Assembly (NCBI RefSeq): GCF_017875235.1 | Contig: NZ_JAGGMI010000004.1 | Location: forward strand, 62,001 to 126,000 | Reading direction: 5' to 3' | Source: Asticcacaulis solisilvae | Lineage (GTDB): Bacteria > Pseudomonadota > Alphaproteobacteria > Caulobacterales > Caulobacteraceae | DNA length: 64,000 nt | Part shown: positions 1-8,692 of the stretch, in pieces | Layout of the letters: each line of letters opens with the position of its first letter | Numbering within the stretch: the stretch's first letter is position 1 | The notes under the pieces: generated by a model | Databases searched by the model: none | Told to the model about the DNA's origin: nothing | What the model saw: the letters and a program-made list of their open reading frames with translations, nothing else | Program-made: the position numbers and the translations under genes

Positions 1-435
1 CCGGCCGCACGTACGGCCCCGGGTTCTGCTGTGAGGGATCAATGTCCGGCCTTCGCGCCACCGGACGAGGCGCATTCTAGGCATCGGCTTGTAAGATTAT
101 AGCATTGTTGAAATATATTCGAAATAAATATGGAATAAGCCGCAAATAATAACTGTAATTGTCACGTATAAGTATTTAAGTGCACATAAATATTGGCATC
201 AAAAATACGTTACCCCGGAACCGTGCGGAGGTACACATTGTAACTTGCGGCTTTTTAACGATCTGCCGAGGCACCGCCGCCGCTATTTTACCGCCGCCGG
301 TGCTAATCTAAAACGCCGTGAATACCCAGCAAAGGTCACATTATGGACAACGGCAAGTTCCGAAAGCGAACGCGCCCGATGCGGTAATCGCACCTCCGCC
401 CACTCGCTCAGATCCGAATAGTAAAGGAGCCCCAA
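1..435. other. AT-rich intergenic left end
   Basis: No convincing gene is visible here. Roughly bases 95-215 are strikingly AT-rich compared with the GC-rich surroundings, and the rest is ordinary GC-rich DNA. Short open frames on the minus strand in the right half run antisense to the small gene that follows. The AT-rich patch could hold promoters for a gene beyond the left edge or for the small gene at 436, but I see no clear operator or hairpin. Confidence 0.5.
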
Positions 436-615
436 ATGGCCGCTGATAACACACCGCGTAAACCGTCTGAAGCACCTGTCATCCTGCCGGCTGACCCCAT
501 GGGCGCCGGCCTGACCGTTATCGATGTCGAAAAGAACAGGCATGCCGACGATGAGGACTCTTTGAGAGGACCTCTTGGTGAAACGACGCGCAAGCCTTAC
601 GAAAACGAAGGCTGA
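436..615 (+). CDS. small hydrophilic protein, 59 aa, unknown
   Basis: The frame opens with ATG behind a clean AAAGGAG ribosome site (6 to 7 bases upstream) and ends in TGA. The 59-residue product is polar, rich in D, E, K, P and N, with no membrane segment or cysteine, so it is probably disordered. I do not recognise the family. It converges on the large hybrid kinase, the two stop codons lying six bases apart. Several other small polar proteins occur in this window (26810, 28112, 62395), and by analogy this may be a stress-related protein. That role is inference only; the open frame and ribosome site are what the sequence shows. Confidence 0.7.
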   Translation: MAADNTPRKPSEAPVILPADPMGAGLTVIDVEKNRHADDEDSLRGPLGETTRKPYENEG

Positions 616-621
616 CGGGCG

Positions 622-3600
622 TCACATCCGTTCCGTTTCGGCGATCAGGCTGAGCAATCCGTCCAGTTTGCGCTCGAGCTCGCCAGTATCGAAAGGCTTC
701 GAGATATAGTCGTCCATCCCGGCTTGGAGGCATTTCTCACGGTCGCCCTTCAGAGCATGCGCCGTCATTGCGAGGATCGGCGTCCTGCTCATGTTTAAAG
801 AGCGTTCATGCTCCCGGATGCGGCGCGTGGTTTCAAAGCCGTCCATGTCGGGCATTTGTACGTCCATCATGATCAGGTCGAAACCGCCCGCTTGCCATTT
901 AGTGATGGCGTCGCGCCCGCTGGATGCCACTTCAAAGCGGCAACCGAACTCTTCGAGCAGGGTCGTGGCGACGAGCGCGTTGGCGGCATTGTCTTCAGCC
1001 AACAGGATATTTTTGTGCGCTGGATGCGGCACAGTCTGAGCGGCTTTGCCGATGACCGCCATACTACCTGAAAGCAGGTGCAGGCGGACCTGCAATGTAA
1101 AGGTCGCCCCCTTGCCGGCCGCGCTCTTCACGGTCAGATTTCCGCCCATCATTTCCGCCAGCTTCCGGCTGATCGCCAGACCCAGTCCTGAGCCGCCAAA
1201 CTTGCGGCTGATCGAAGAATCAGCCTGGGTGAATTGGCCGAAGACGTGCTCGATCTTGTCGGCGGCAATCCCGATACCGGTATCGCGGACACTCAATGAC
1301 ACCGTCATCGTGTCATCCTGAAGGGGACCGCTCCACACGGTCACGTCTATGCTGCCCTTAGCCGTGAACTTGACCGCATTGGACAGCAGGTTCATCACGA
1401 TCTGCTTGAAGCGTAGTGCATCGGCTTCGAAGATGAGCCCGGGATCGATGCGGTAGTCAAGATTGCATTCCAGGCCCTTTTCCCGCGCCTTGACGGCGCT
1501 GATGTTCAGGCATTCCTCCGTCAGGGTGCGCAGATCGCATGGCGACAGGTCGAGTTCGACACTGTCGGCCTCGATACGCGCCAGGTCGAGCACGTCGCTG
1601 ATGAGCTGCATAAGGGTTTCGGCGCTGTCCTTCATGGTCGACAGGTACTTGGCCTGCATCGCCGGGTCGGACTTGTAGTGCAGCATGATGTGGCTGAGCC
1701 CGACAATGGCGTTCAGCGGCGTCCGGATTTCATGCGACATGTTGGCCAGGAATTCCGACTTGGCGCGGCTGGCGCTTTCGGCCTGCATGCGTGCCTCGAC
1801 CGAATCCTGGATATCGGTGCAGGTCCCGTACCATATACGGATACGCCCGGCGTCGTCGCGCATCGACACGCCGCGCGTCTTGAACCAGCGGTACCCCCCG
1901 TCGAAGCGGCGCAGGCGGTATTCGATGTCATAATCCGCGCGGCCTGCGATCGCCTCCGCCCATGCCAATGCCGTGCGTTCACGGTCATCCGGATGCAGGA
2001 AATCCTGCCATTGATCGCCCAGCAGGTTGGCCACCGGCTCGCCGGTATAGTGTCCCCACTGTTCGTTCATATAGATGGTGGCGCCGTCTTCGGCCCGGCT
2101 GATCCAGACAAGCTGAGGCATGGCTTCGGTCAGTCCGCGCCAGCGCTCCTCGCTTTCGACCAGGCGCTCCTCGGCGGCCTTGCGCGCGGTGATGTCCTGG
2201 AAATAGATCGACAGGCCACCGTCCTCGACCGGATAGATGCGCACGCTGTACCAGCGATGCCAGGCCGTATAGTAGTTCTCGAAGGCGATATCGACGCGCT
2301 CGGTCATGACCTTGCGCAGATGTTGCTCAAGCGCCGTGCCGATGGCGCCCGGAAGGACGTCCCAGTAGACTTGGCCGATCATATCGTCGGGCGCCATGCC
2401 CTGTGCCGTCAATATGTCGCGGGCGGCTGCATTCATATAGGTGAAGCGCCAGTTGGCGTCGACGACCTGCAGGCCGTCGGCGATGCTTTCCAGTACGCGC
2501 GCCAGCCGCGCCTCGCCCTCACGGCGCAGGCGCGACATCTGCAGTTGCGATCGCAGTTTCGCCATCAGTTCGCGGGCGCTGAACGGCTTGACCAGATAAT
2601 CGTCAACCCCCGCGTCCAGCGCCTCGACACGCGCCTCCTCGCCCGCCCGCGCCGACAGCATGACGACGGGAATGTCGCGCGTCCGCTCATCGCCGCGCAA
2701 CCGCGCCAGCAGGCCGAAACCATCCAGCCTCGGCATCATGACGTCGGTCAGCACCAGTTGGGGCGGATCCGCGACGATCCGTTCCCACGCGGTCTCGCCA
2801 TCGGTGACCGGCTCGACGCGGAATTCGGTGTTCAGCAGCCGGCAGACATAGTCGCGCATGTCGGCATTGTCGTCGGCCAGGACGATGCGCGGCGCGTCGG
2901 CGGCCGGGCTTTCGTCCTGTCGCGCGGCATCTTCCGGCAGCCAGCGCAGCATTTCTTCGGCAACGGCGCCGGCGCGGACCGAACCCGCGACGGGCAACGC
3001 CTCCTCGCGCACCTGGGCCAGCGGCAGATGCCCCCTGCCCAACGGCAGCCGGACAGTGAAGGTGCTGCCTTCTCCCAGGCGGCTTTCGACCGAGACCTCT
3101 CCGCCGTGCAGCTTGACCAGTTCCTGTACCAGGGCCAGGCCGATGCCTGAGCCTTCTATGCTGCGCCCGGTCGCGCCTTCGACGCGGTGGAAGCGTTCGA
3201 ACAGGTTCGGCAGTTCTTCCTCTGGGATGCCGGGGCCGGTGTCGCGCACCGCCAGAACGGCGTGTCCGTTGTCCGCGCGCAACGCGACTTCGACCGATCC
3301 CGACAGGGTATATTTGAAGGCGTTGGACAGCAGGTTGAGGATGATTTTTTCCCACATATCGGCGTCGACATAGGCCGGCTGCGGCAAGGGCTCGATGGCG
3401 ATGCGGTAATCGAGCCCCGCCTTGTCCATGGCCGAGCGGAAATTGCTGGCCAGGTCCGCCGTATAGGCCGGCAGGTCCAGCGGCTGATAGGTCGCGGTTA
3501 CCCGGCCCGATTCGATGCGCGAAAAATCGAGCAGCACATTGACCAGCTTCATCAGCCGTTCGGCATTGCGGTGGGCGACCTCCAGCCGCCCGCGATTGAC

Positions 3601-4728
3601 CGGATCGAGCGCAGGATCGCCAACCGCGTCCTCCACCGGCGCCAGCAGCAGGGTCAGGGGCGTGCGGAATTCGTGGCTGATATTGGAGAAGAAGGTCGTC
3701 TTGGCGCGATCCAGCTCCGCCAGGGCCTCCGCGCGCTTGCGTGCCTCCTCATAGGCCTGGGCGTTGGCGATGCTGGCCGATATTTGCCCGGCGGCCAGCG
3801 TCAGGAAACCCTTGTAGTCGTCGTCCGGCAGTCGGAAAGGGTTAAGACCCGCGATCAGAACACCGCCGGCACTTAACGGCACAACGGCGGCGAGCGACGG
3901 AGGTTTTTGCCAGGCACCGGACGGCAGCGCGCCGAAAACATGGTCCAAGCCGCTGACGATCTGGATGTCATGGCTCCGGCAGGCCTCGGCACAGGGCCAG
4001 GGCGACGGCGCACCAAGGTCGATCTGCCCGGGTGCCGCCGGATGATCGGTTTCAATGCCGTTCAGACCCGCCCGTCGCAGCGTATCGCCTTCGCCGTCGA
4101 GATAAATCATGGCGAACGGCAGATCGCGCAAGTTTTCGGCCATGGCGTCACAGGCCAGGCGGCACACGTCTTCGACGGTGCGAGCGTCGGCGGTGAAGGA
4201 CGCGAGATCGCGCAGGGTCGCCGTCTGGCGCTCACCGATCACCCGGCGTGTGTCATCCGTATTGGCGCAGATGATACCGCCCGGGGTGCCGTCGTCATCG
4301 GGGATAGGGCTGTAGGAAAAGGTGTAGTAGGTTTCCTCGGGATAGCCGTTGCGCTCCATGATCAGGAGCTGCTCTTCGACATAGGTGCCCTCGGTGCCTG
4401 TCATGGCCGTGGCCAGCAGGGGCCGGATGTCGTCCCAGATTTCCTGCCAGACCACCTTGGTCGGCTGACCCAGCATGTGCGGATGCTTGCCACCGATAAT
4501 CGACTTGTAGGCATCGTTATAAAGGTAGACCAGCTCCGGCCCCCAACCGATCCAGATCGGCTGGCGAGAGGTCAGCATGATGCGGACGGCGGTCTTCAGG
4601 CTTTGCGGCCACTGATCGACCGGTCCCAGCGCGGTGGCGGACCAGTCTCGCCCGCGCATCAGCACCGCCAGCTCGCTTTCACCTCGCAGCACACCTGACG
4701 TATCCGGTGCGGCGGTATCGCCATACAT
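622..4728 (-). CDS. double hybrid sensor histidine kinase (PAS-GAF-HK-REC-PAS-PAS-HK-REC)
   Basis: A cytoplasmic phosphorelay kinase of 1368 residues with no membrane segment. In order: an N-terminal PAS-like domain (about 20-170), a GAF-like domain (about 175-325), HisKA with NISHEFRTP (His about 352) and an ATPase domain, a receiver with LTDVMMPRLDG (Asp about 662), two PAS domains (about 745-970), a second HisKA with NMSHEIRTP (about 998), an ATPase domain with GSGLGLAISRK, and a terminal receiver with MMDVQMPDMDG (about 1288). Two complete transmitter-receiver modules in one chain is unusual. I chose the ATG at 4728, which has GGAGGG 12 bases upstream; an in-frame GTG at 4812 has no ribosome site. 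It is divergent from the heme-type TonB receptor. The signal sensed is unknown. Confidence 0.93.
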   Translation of the reverse strand: MYGDTAAPDTSGVLRGESELAVLMRGRDWSATALGPVDQWPQSLKTAVRIMLTSRQPIWIGWGPELVYLYNDAYKSIIGGKHPHMLGQPTKVVWQEIWDDIRPLLATAMTGTEGTYVEEQLLIMERNGYPEETYYTFSYSPIPDDDGTPGGIICANTDDTRRVIGERQTATLRDLASFTADARTVEDVCRLACDAMAENLRDLPFAMIYLDGEGDTLRRAGLNGIETDHPAAPGQIDLGAPSPWPCAEACRSHDIQIVSGLDHVFGALPSGAWQKPPSLAAVVPLSAGGVLIAGLNPFRLPDDDYKGFLTLAAGQISASIANAQAYEEARKRAEALAELDRAKTTFFSNISHEFRTPLTLLLAPVEDAVGDPALDPVNRGRLEVAHRNAERLMKLVNVLLDFSRIESGRVTATYQPLDLPAYTADLASNFRSAMDKAGLDYRIAIEPLPQPAYVDADMWEKIILNLLSNAFKYTLSGSVEVALRADNGHAVLAVRDTGPGIPEEELPNLFERFHRVEGATGRSIEGSGIGLALVQELVKLHGGEVSVESRLGEGSTFTVRLPLGRGHLPLAQVREEALPVAGSVRAGAVAEEMLRWLPEDAARQDESPAADAPRIVLADDNADMRDYVCRLLNTEFRVEPVTDGETAWERIVADPPQLVLTDVMMPRLDGFGLLARLRGDERTRDIPVVMLSARAGEEARVEALDAGVDDYLVKPFSARELMAKLRSQLQMSRLRREGEARLARVLESIADGLQVVDANWRFTYMNAAARDILTAQGMAPDDMIGQVYWDVLPGAIGTALEQHLRKVMTERVDIAFENYYTAWHRWYSVRIYPVEDGGLSIYFQDITARKAAEERLVESEERWRGLTEAMPQLVWISRAEDGATIYMNEQWGHYTGEPVANLLGDQWQDFLHPDDRERTALAWAEAIAGRADYDIEYRLRRFDGGYRWFKTRGVSMRDDAGRIRIWYGTCTDIQDSVEARMQAESASRAKSEFLANMSHEIRTPLNAIVGLSHIMLHYKSDPAMQAKYLSTMKDSAETLMQLISDVLDLARIEADSVELDLSPCDLRTLTEECLNISAVKAREKGLECNLDYRIDPGLIFEADALRFKQIVMNLLSNAVKFTAKGSIDVTVWSGPLQDDTMTVSLSVRDTGIGIAADKIEHVFGQFTQADSSISRKFGGSGLGLAISRKLAEMMGGNLTVKSAAGKGATFTLQVRLHLLSGSMAVIGKAAQTVPHPAHKNILLAEDNAANALVATTLLEEFGCRFEVASSGRDAITKWQAGGFDLIMMDVQMPDMDGFETTRRIREHERSLNMSRTPILAMTAHALKGDREKCLQAGMDDYISKPFDTGELERKLDGLLSLIAETERM

Positions 4729-4868
4729 ACTCAAACCCGGCCCTCCACAACCGATCAGATGACGTTTCCGTCCGTAAGGATTCAATGTGGAGGTCAGCGT
4801 GTCCAATCGCACATAGCATGAAATTGCGACTTATTTGCATCTCTTCGTCAAAAGTGCATCTGTTGCGA

Positions 4869-4894
4869 TTGACTCTGATAATCATTCTCATTAA
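4869..4894 (+). promoter_or_regulatory. Fur-box-like operator before TonB receptor
   Basis: Bases 4871-4889 match 15 of 19 positions of the classical Fur consensus; the core reads TGATAATCATTCTC. A TTGACT hexamer at 4869-4874 could be the -35 element. The 13-mer AATCATTCTCATT (4880-4892) occurs again, identical and oriented toward the gene, upstream of apbE at 45823-45835. Iron repression of the receptor is inferred from the motif and the gene's function. Confidence 0.7.
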
Positions 4895-4928
4895 CCGATC
4901 ATTCTTCACTGGGTTAGGGAGTTTGATC

Positions 4929-7103
4929 ATGCGCAAAACGCTTATGATGACCGCTTCGCTGCTGGCTGCGGCAGGAAGCTTAGGGGCTGTTTCGGCCTAT
5001 GCCGCAGATGTAGCGGCTGACGACAAGGACGCGGTTGTCGTCACAGCAACGCGCTCGGAAAAGGCGGTCGCCGACGCGCCCGCCACCGTCAGCGTCATCA
5101 CCGCCGACGACATCGAAGACCAGCTATCGACCGATCTGAAGGATCTCGTCCGCTATGAGCCCGGCGTGTCTGTGCGCAATTCGCCGTCGCGCTTTACCGC
5201 GGCCGGCGCCACCACCGGCCGTGACGGCAATGCCGGCTTCAATATTCGCGGCATCGAAGGTAACCGCGTCCTGATGCAGATCGACGGCATACGCATCCCC
5301 GACGCCTTCTCGTTCGGCGGCCAGAATGTCGGCCGCGGCGGCTATGGCGATCTCGACATCATCAAGTCGGTCGAAATCCTGCGTGGTCCGGCCTCGGCCC
5401 TGTACGGCTCCGACGGCGTCGCGGGCGCCGTCAGCTTCTTCACCAAGGATCCGGTCGATATCCTGCGCGGCGGAAAGGTGTTCGGCGGCCAGGCGCGTGT
5501 CGCCTATGCTTCGGCCGACGAAAGCAACGCCAAGAGCCTGGTTTTCGCCGGCAAGTCCGACACGTGGTCCGGGATGCTGGCCCTGACGGCGCGCGAAGGT
5601 CAGGAGCAGAAAACCGCCGGCACCAACGATACGGCGACCTCCGCCCGCACCGTCGCCAATCCGCAGGACATTTCCTCCAGCCTCTTGTTCGGCAAGCTCG
5701 TCTTCACGCCGGCCGAAGGTCACCGCCTGCGCCTGACGGCCGAAACCTATGAAAGCGAGATCTTCTCGGATGTCCTGAGTTCGCGTTCGGCAACGACGCT
5801 GAAGCTCGACGGCCACGACACGTCCGAGCGCACGCGCGTCGGCCTCGACTATCGCTGGCGCGGCAACGGCATAGTCGACGCCATCGATGCGGTCATCTAT
5901 TCGCAGACCTCGAACAGCTATCAGTACACTTTCGAAGACCGTAACCCGGCCGTCGACCGTACCCGTATCAATATCTTCGACACAAGCGTTGTCGGCGCCA
6001 ATGTCGACTTCACAAGCCGCGCCACCTTCGGCTCGATCAGCCACACTCTCACTTACGGATTCGACTGGTCGCAGACGGAGCAGGAATCGATCCGCGACGG
6101 CACGGTGCCGCCCGCCGGCGAAACCTTCCCGACGCGCGCCTTCCCGACGACGGACTTCACGCGCACCGGCCTGTTCATCCAGGACGAAATCGTGATCGGC
6201 AATCTGTCGCTCTATCCGGCGGCGCGCTTCGACAGCTATGAGCTGACGCCCAAGGCCGATGCCCTTCTGACCGGCTTCACGCCCAAGGGCCAGGACGGTT
6301 CGCACGTCTCACCCAAGCTTGGCCTGATCTACAAGTTCACGCCGGAACTGGGCCTGTTCCTCAATGCCGGCGAAGGCTATAAGGCGCCGTCGCCGGGCGA
6401 GGTCAACAATGCCTTCGCCAACATCATTGCCAACTACCAATCGCTGCCCAACCCGGACCTGAAGCCGGAAACCAGCCGCACCTTCGAAGCCGGCCTGCGT
6501 TGGTCGGGCGCCCGCTTCGACGGCAGCGTCACGGCGTTTTCGGCCAATTACGACAACTTCATCGAACAGGTCCAGGTGGGCGGCAGCTTCACCCCGGCCG
6601 ATCCGGCGCGCTATCAGTTCGTCAACCGCAGCGACGTCGAGATCAGCGGCCTGGAGTTGCGCGGCCGCGCCGAACTGGGCCGTGGCTTCACGCTGAATGT
6701 CGCCGCCTCGACCGCCAAAGGCGATGTCATCGCGCCGACCGGCAAGACGGCCCTGGCCAGCATCGATCCGATGAAGGTCGCCGGCGGTGTTCACTATCGT
6801 GACGGCGAAAACCGCTTCGGCGGCGCCGTCATGGTCACCCATGCAGCTAAAAAAGACTCGGATCGCCTGGGTGTGACCTGTACGCCGTCGTGCTTCGTGC
6901 CGGACGCCTTCACCACGGTCGATGTGACGGCTTTCTGGAACATCACGAAGGCGGTGACGTTGCGCGCCGGCATCTTCAACCTGACCGACGAAAAATACAT
7001 GTGGTGGTCGGATGGCCGGGGCCTGTCCTCGACGGCGACCTTTATCGATGCCTACACCCAGCCGGGCCGCAATGCCTCCGCGTCGCTCGTCTATCGCTTC
7101 TAA
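4929..7103 (+). CDS. TonB-dependent receptor, heme/hemoglobin-type
   Basis: An outer-membrane active-transport barrel of 724 residues. It has a signal peptide (about 1-25, ending near SAYAAD), a TonB-box-like stretch DAVVVTATRSEK, a plug domain (about 40-165, with NIRGIEGNRVLMQIDGIR) and a beta-barrel ending in the aromatic YRF expected for outer-membrane insertion. The plug wording (KDLVRYEPGVSVRNSPSRF) is that of the heme, hemoglobin and transferrin receptor family. The ATG at 4929 is preceded by TAGGGAG and directly starts the signal peptide; longer frames upstream are artefacts. A Fur-like box precedes it and DUF4198 and EF-hand genes follow within about 12 bases each, suggesting one iron-regulated operon. 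The exact ligand is not shown by the sequence. Confidence 0.93.
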   Translation: MRKTLMMTASLLAAAGSLGAVSAYAADVAADDKDAVVVTATRSEKAVADAPATVSVITADDIEDQLSTDLKDLVRYEPGVSVRNSPSRFTAAGATTGRDGNAGFNIRGIEGNRVLMQIDGIRIPDAFSFGGQNVGRGGYGDLDIIKSVEILRGPASALYGSDGVAGAVSFFTKDPVDILRGGKVFGGQARVAYASADESNAKSLVFAGKSDTWSGMLALTAREGQEQKTAGTNDTATSARTVANPQDISSSLLFGKLVFTPAEGHRLRLTAETYESEIFSDVLSSRSATTLKLDGHDTSERTRVGLDYRWRGNGIVDAIDAVIYSQTSNSYQYTFEDRNPAVDRTRINIFDTSVVGANVDFTSRATFGSISHTLTYGFDWSQTEQESIRDGTVPPAGETFPTRAFPTTDFTRTGLFIQDEIVIGNLSLYPAARFDSYELTPKADALLTGFTPKGQDGSHVSPKLGLIYKFTPELGLFLNAGEGYKAPSPGEVNNAFANIIANYQSLPNPDLKPETSRTFEAGLRWSGARFDGSVTAFSANYDNFIEQVQVGGSFTPADPARYQFVNRSDVEISGLELRGRAELGRGFTLNVAASTAKGDVIAPTGKTALASIDPMKVAGGVHYRDGENRFGGAVMVTHAAKKDSDRLGVTCTPSCFVPDAFTTVDVTAFWNITKAVTLRAGIFNLTDEKYMWWSDGRGLSSTATFIDAYTQPGRNASASLVYRF

Positions 7104-7115
7104 TCCGGGAAAAAC

Positions 7116-7901
7116 ATGATGTTACGCAAAGCCCTCCTGCTGGCGCCGCTCCTTCTGGCCGCGCCGGCCATGGCCCACTCGCCCTACCTCAAGCCCAACA
7201 TGTTCACACCGGACGCCAAGCGGCCGCACGTGACGGTCGAGGCGTCGTTTGCCGAAGGTAGCCTCAACCCCGACGTCGCCATGAAGGCCGACAAGTGGCA
7301 CGCCGTAGCGCCCGATGGCACAACGGTGGCGCTGACACCTGCCGCGGCGCTTAAGGACGCGACTTATCTGGAAGTGCCGCTGGCGCAAAGCGGCACCTAC
7401 CGCATCTCGTCGGGTGAACGCACCGGACGTCTTGCGAAAGCGGCGCTGCAAGGCACCAACATCCGTTTTCTGGAAGGCGCCGAAGACAAGCCCTGGCCCA
7501 GCGAAAAGCTGATCGAGGTCCAGAGCGTCACCCGCGCCGACGTCTATGTCGTCCACGGCAAGCCCTCGGCCCTGCCCGCACCGGCCGCCGACTTCGGCAT
7601 CTATCCGGTCTCCGATCCGTCGGACGCCTATACCGGCGAAGTTATCCGCGTGAAAGTTCTTCGCGATGGCAAGCCCGTCAAGGACGCGCGCGTTATCGTC
7701 GAAGACGCCCAGGAACGCTATGCCGCCAAGAAGGCCGCGCCGCTCGAAGTCGTCACGGATGCTGAGGGTGAAGCCCACGTTACCGCCGGCGCCGCAGGCC
7801 TTTACCTGCTGCTGACGCGCGTGCGCGCCCCCAGCGCCACCAACCCGAACCTGTGGATCAGCAACACCGCCACCCTCACCCTTGAAGTGCTTCCGCAATA
7901 A
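7116..7901 (+). CDS. DUF4198 domain periplasmic protein
   Basis: A 261-residue exported protein with a typical signal peptide (LLAPLLLAAPAMAHS). The mature part begins HSPYLKPNMF and continues as beta-rich sequence of the DUF4198 type, a family found beside TonB receptors and metal transporters. The C-terminal half (about 170-261) looks like a carbohydrate-binding or CnaB-like beta sandwich (DGKPVKDARVIVED). It starts 12 bases after the receptor stop, and a second ATG lies one codon downstream. Its likely role is as a periplasmic accessory to uptake through the receptor, for example handling a metal ligand; the sequence shows only export and family resemblance. Confidence 0.85.
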   Translation: MMLRKALLLAPLLLAAPAMAHSPYLKPNMFTPDAKRPHVTVEASFAEGSLNPDVAMKADKWHAVAPDGTTVALTPAAALKDATYLEVPLAQSGTYRISSGERTGRLAKAALQGTNIRFLEGAEDKPWPSEKLIEVQSVTRADVYVVHGKPSALPAPAADFGIYPVSDPSDAYTGEVIRVKVLRDGKPVKDARVIVEDAQERYAAKKAAPLEVVTDAEGEAHVTAGAAGLYLLLTRVRAPSATNPNLWISNTATLTLEVLPQ

Positions 7902-7912
7902 AAAGGACAAGA

Positions 7913-8410
7913 ATGATGAAGACGCTTATCTTACCTGCCGCCATTGCGCTCGCCCTGGTCGCCGGTTCTGCCCAGGCCGCGCCGCACAGCATTCGCGCCA
8001 TGATCAAGGAATACGATCTCAACGCAGACCAGAAGGTATCGCGCGACGAATTCGACGCCGTGCGCAAGATCCGCTACCTGACCACGGACGCGGATGGCAA
8101 CGGCACGTTGAACAAGGCCGAGTATGTCGGCGAATTCGAAACGCGCCTGAAGAAGGATCTCGAATCTGAGAGCGATGCCGCCAAGGCCAAGGAAGAATAC
8201 GACCGCCAGATGCGCCAGGCCGATGTCCGTTTCGGCGTGCTCGACACCGACAAGGACGCGAAGATGACCTTCGACGAATACGTATTCTCGGGCCACCAAA
8301 TGTTCAACCGCCAGGACATCGACAAGGACGGCCTGGTGACGCTGAAGGACAGCGATCTCCTGAAAACGCAACAGGCCGAAGGCAAGGGTGACGATTTTAT
8401 TTCGCCATAA
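7913..8410 (+). CDS. exported EF-hand calcium-binding protein
   Basis: A 165-residue protein with a signal peptide cleaved near AQAAPHS (about residue 22) and four EF-hand-like loops: D35-E46 (DLNADQKVSRDE), D59-E70 (DADGNGTLNKAE), D111-E122 (DTDKDAKMTFDE) and a degenerate fourth near 135-146 (DIDKDGLVTLKD). The first three keep the acidic residues at positions 1, 3, 5 and 12. It follows the DUF4198 gene by 11 bases and is probably co-transcribed with the receptor. It may act as a periplasmic calcium sensor or buffer; why a heme-type receptor operon carries it is not clear. It ends shortly before a palindromic repeat. Confidence 0.9.
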   Translation: MMKTLILPAAIALALVAGSAQAAPHSIRAMIKEYDLNADQKVSRDEFDAVRKIRYLTTDADGNGTLNKAEYVGEFETRLKKDLESESDAAKAKEEYDRQMRQADVRFGVLDTDKDAKMTFDEYVFSGHQMFNRQDIDKDGLVTLKDSDLLKTQQAEGKGDDFISP

Positions 8411-8421
8411 CCTCCATGCCG

Positions 8422-8489
8422 GAGCGATATGGCGAAACCAAGTTCGGCGTAGCCAAAAGCGTCAGCGGTTTTCGCGTCATTATCGCGAC
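8422..8489 (+). repeat. type A intergenic palindrome, degenerate copy
   Basis: It begins GAGCGATATGGCGAAA, carries CAGCGGTTTTCG and ends with TATCGCG, the skeleton shared with the copies at 47240, 54426 and 59883. This copy is longer and more diverged in the middle. It lies 11 bases after the EF-hand gene stop and may fold as a transcript-end hairpin. Confidence 0.65.
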
Positions 8490-8516
8490 CAAGCAAAATC
8501 CTTGACGGGACTCTGA

Positions 8517-8544
8517 GCCCGCGCTTCTTAATCGAGGCGCGGGC
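8517..8544. terminator. GC-rich hairpin
   Basis: Two perfect 8-base arms, GCCCGCGC and GCGCGGGC, enclose a 12-base loop. There is no proper T-run after it, so it may be only a weak end signal for the receptor operon. Confidence 0.35.
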
Positions 8545-8584
8545 GTTGTCGTTTGGTAAAAGAGGCTTGCCAAGAGCGATGATA

Positions 8585-8614
8585 TCTGACCATTATTTCC
8601 GAATGGTCAGACCA
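8585..8614 (+). promoter_or_regulatory. GntR/FadR-type operator TGGTCAGACCA
   Basis: Bases 8604-8614 read TGGTCAGACCA, the TGGTC-N-GACCA palindrome typical of FCD-subfamily GntR regulators. The arm TCTGACCAT at 8585-8593 is a perfect inverted partner of ATGGTCAGA at 8603-8611, so two overlapping palindromes are present. A near-identical 11-mer lies at 12342 before the GH3 gene. No GntR gene is in the window. Confidence 0.6.
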
Positions 8615-8692
8615 AAAGACCGGCTCAAGCCGGCTGTACCGCGCCTTCCCCGGGGCGTGCGCGTAATCGGACCGACATAGAGAGGATGACAA

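Noticed and set aside
1678-3150. 490-codon plus-strand open frame
   Set aside because: It is antisense to the double hybrid kinase, whose H-box, ATPase and receiver motifs are on the minus strand.
4707-4928. N-terminal extension of the TonB receptor
   Set aside because: The signal peptide starts at 4929 behind a ribosome site, and the extension would cross the Fur-like box.
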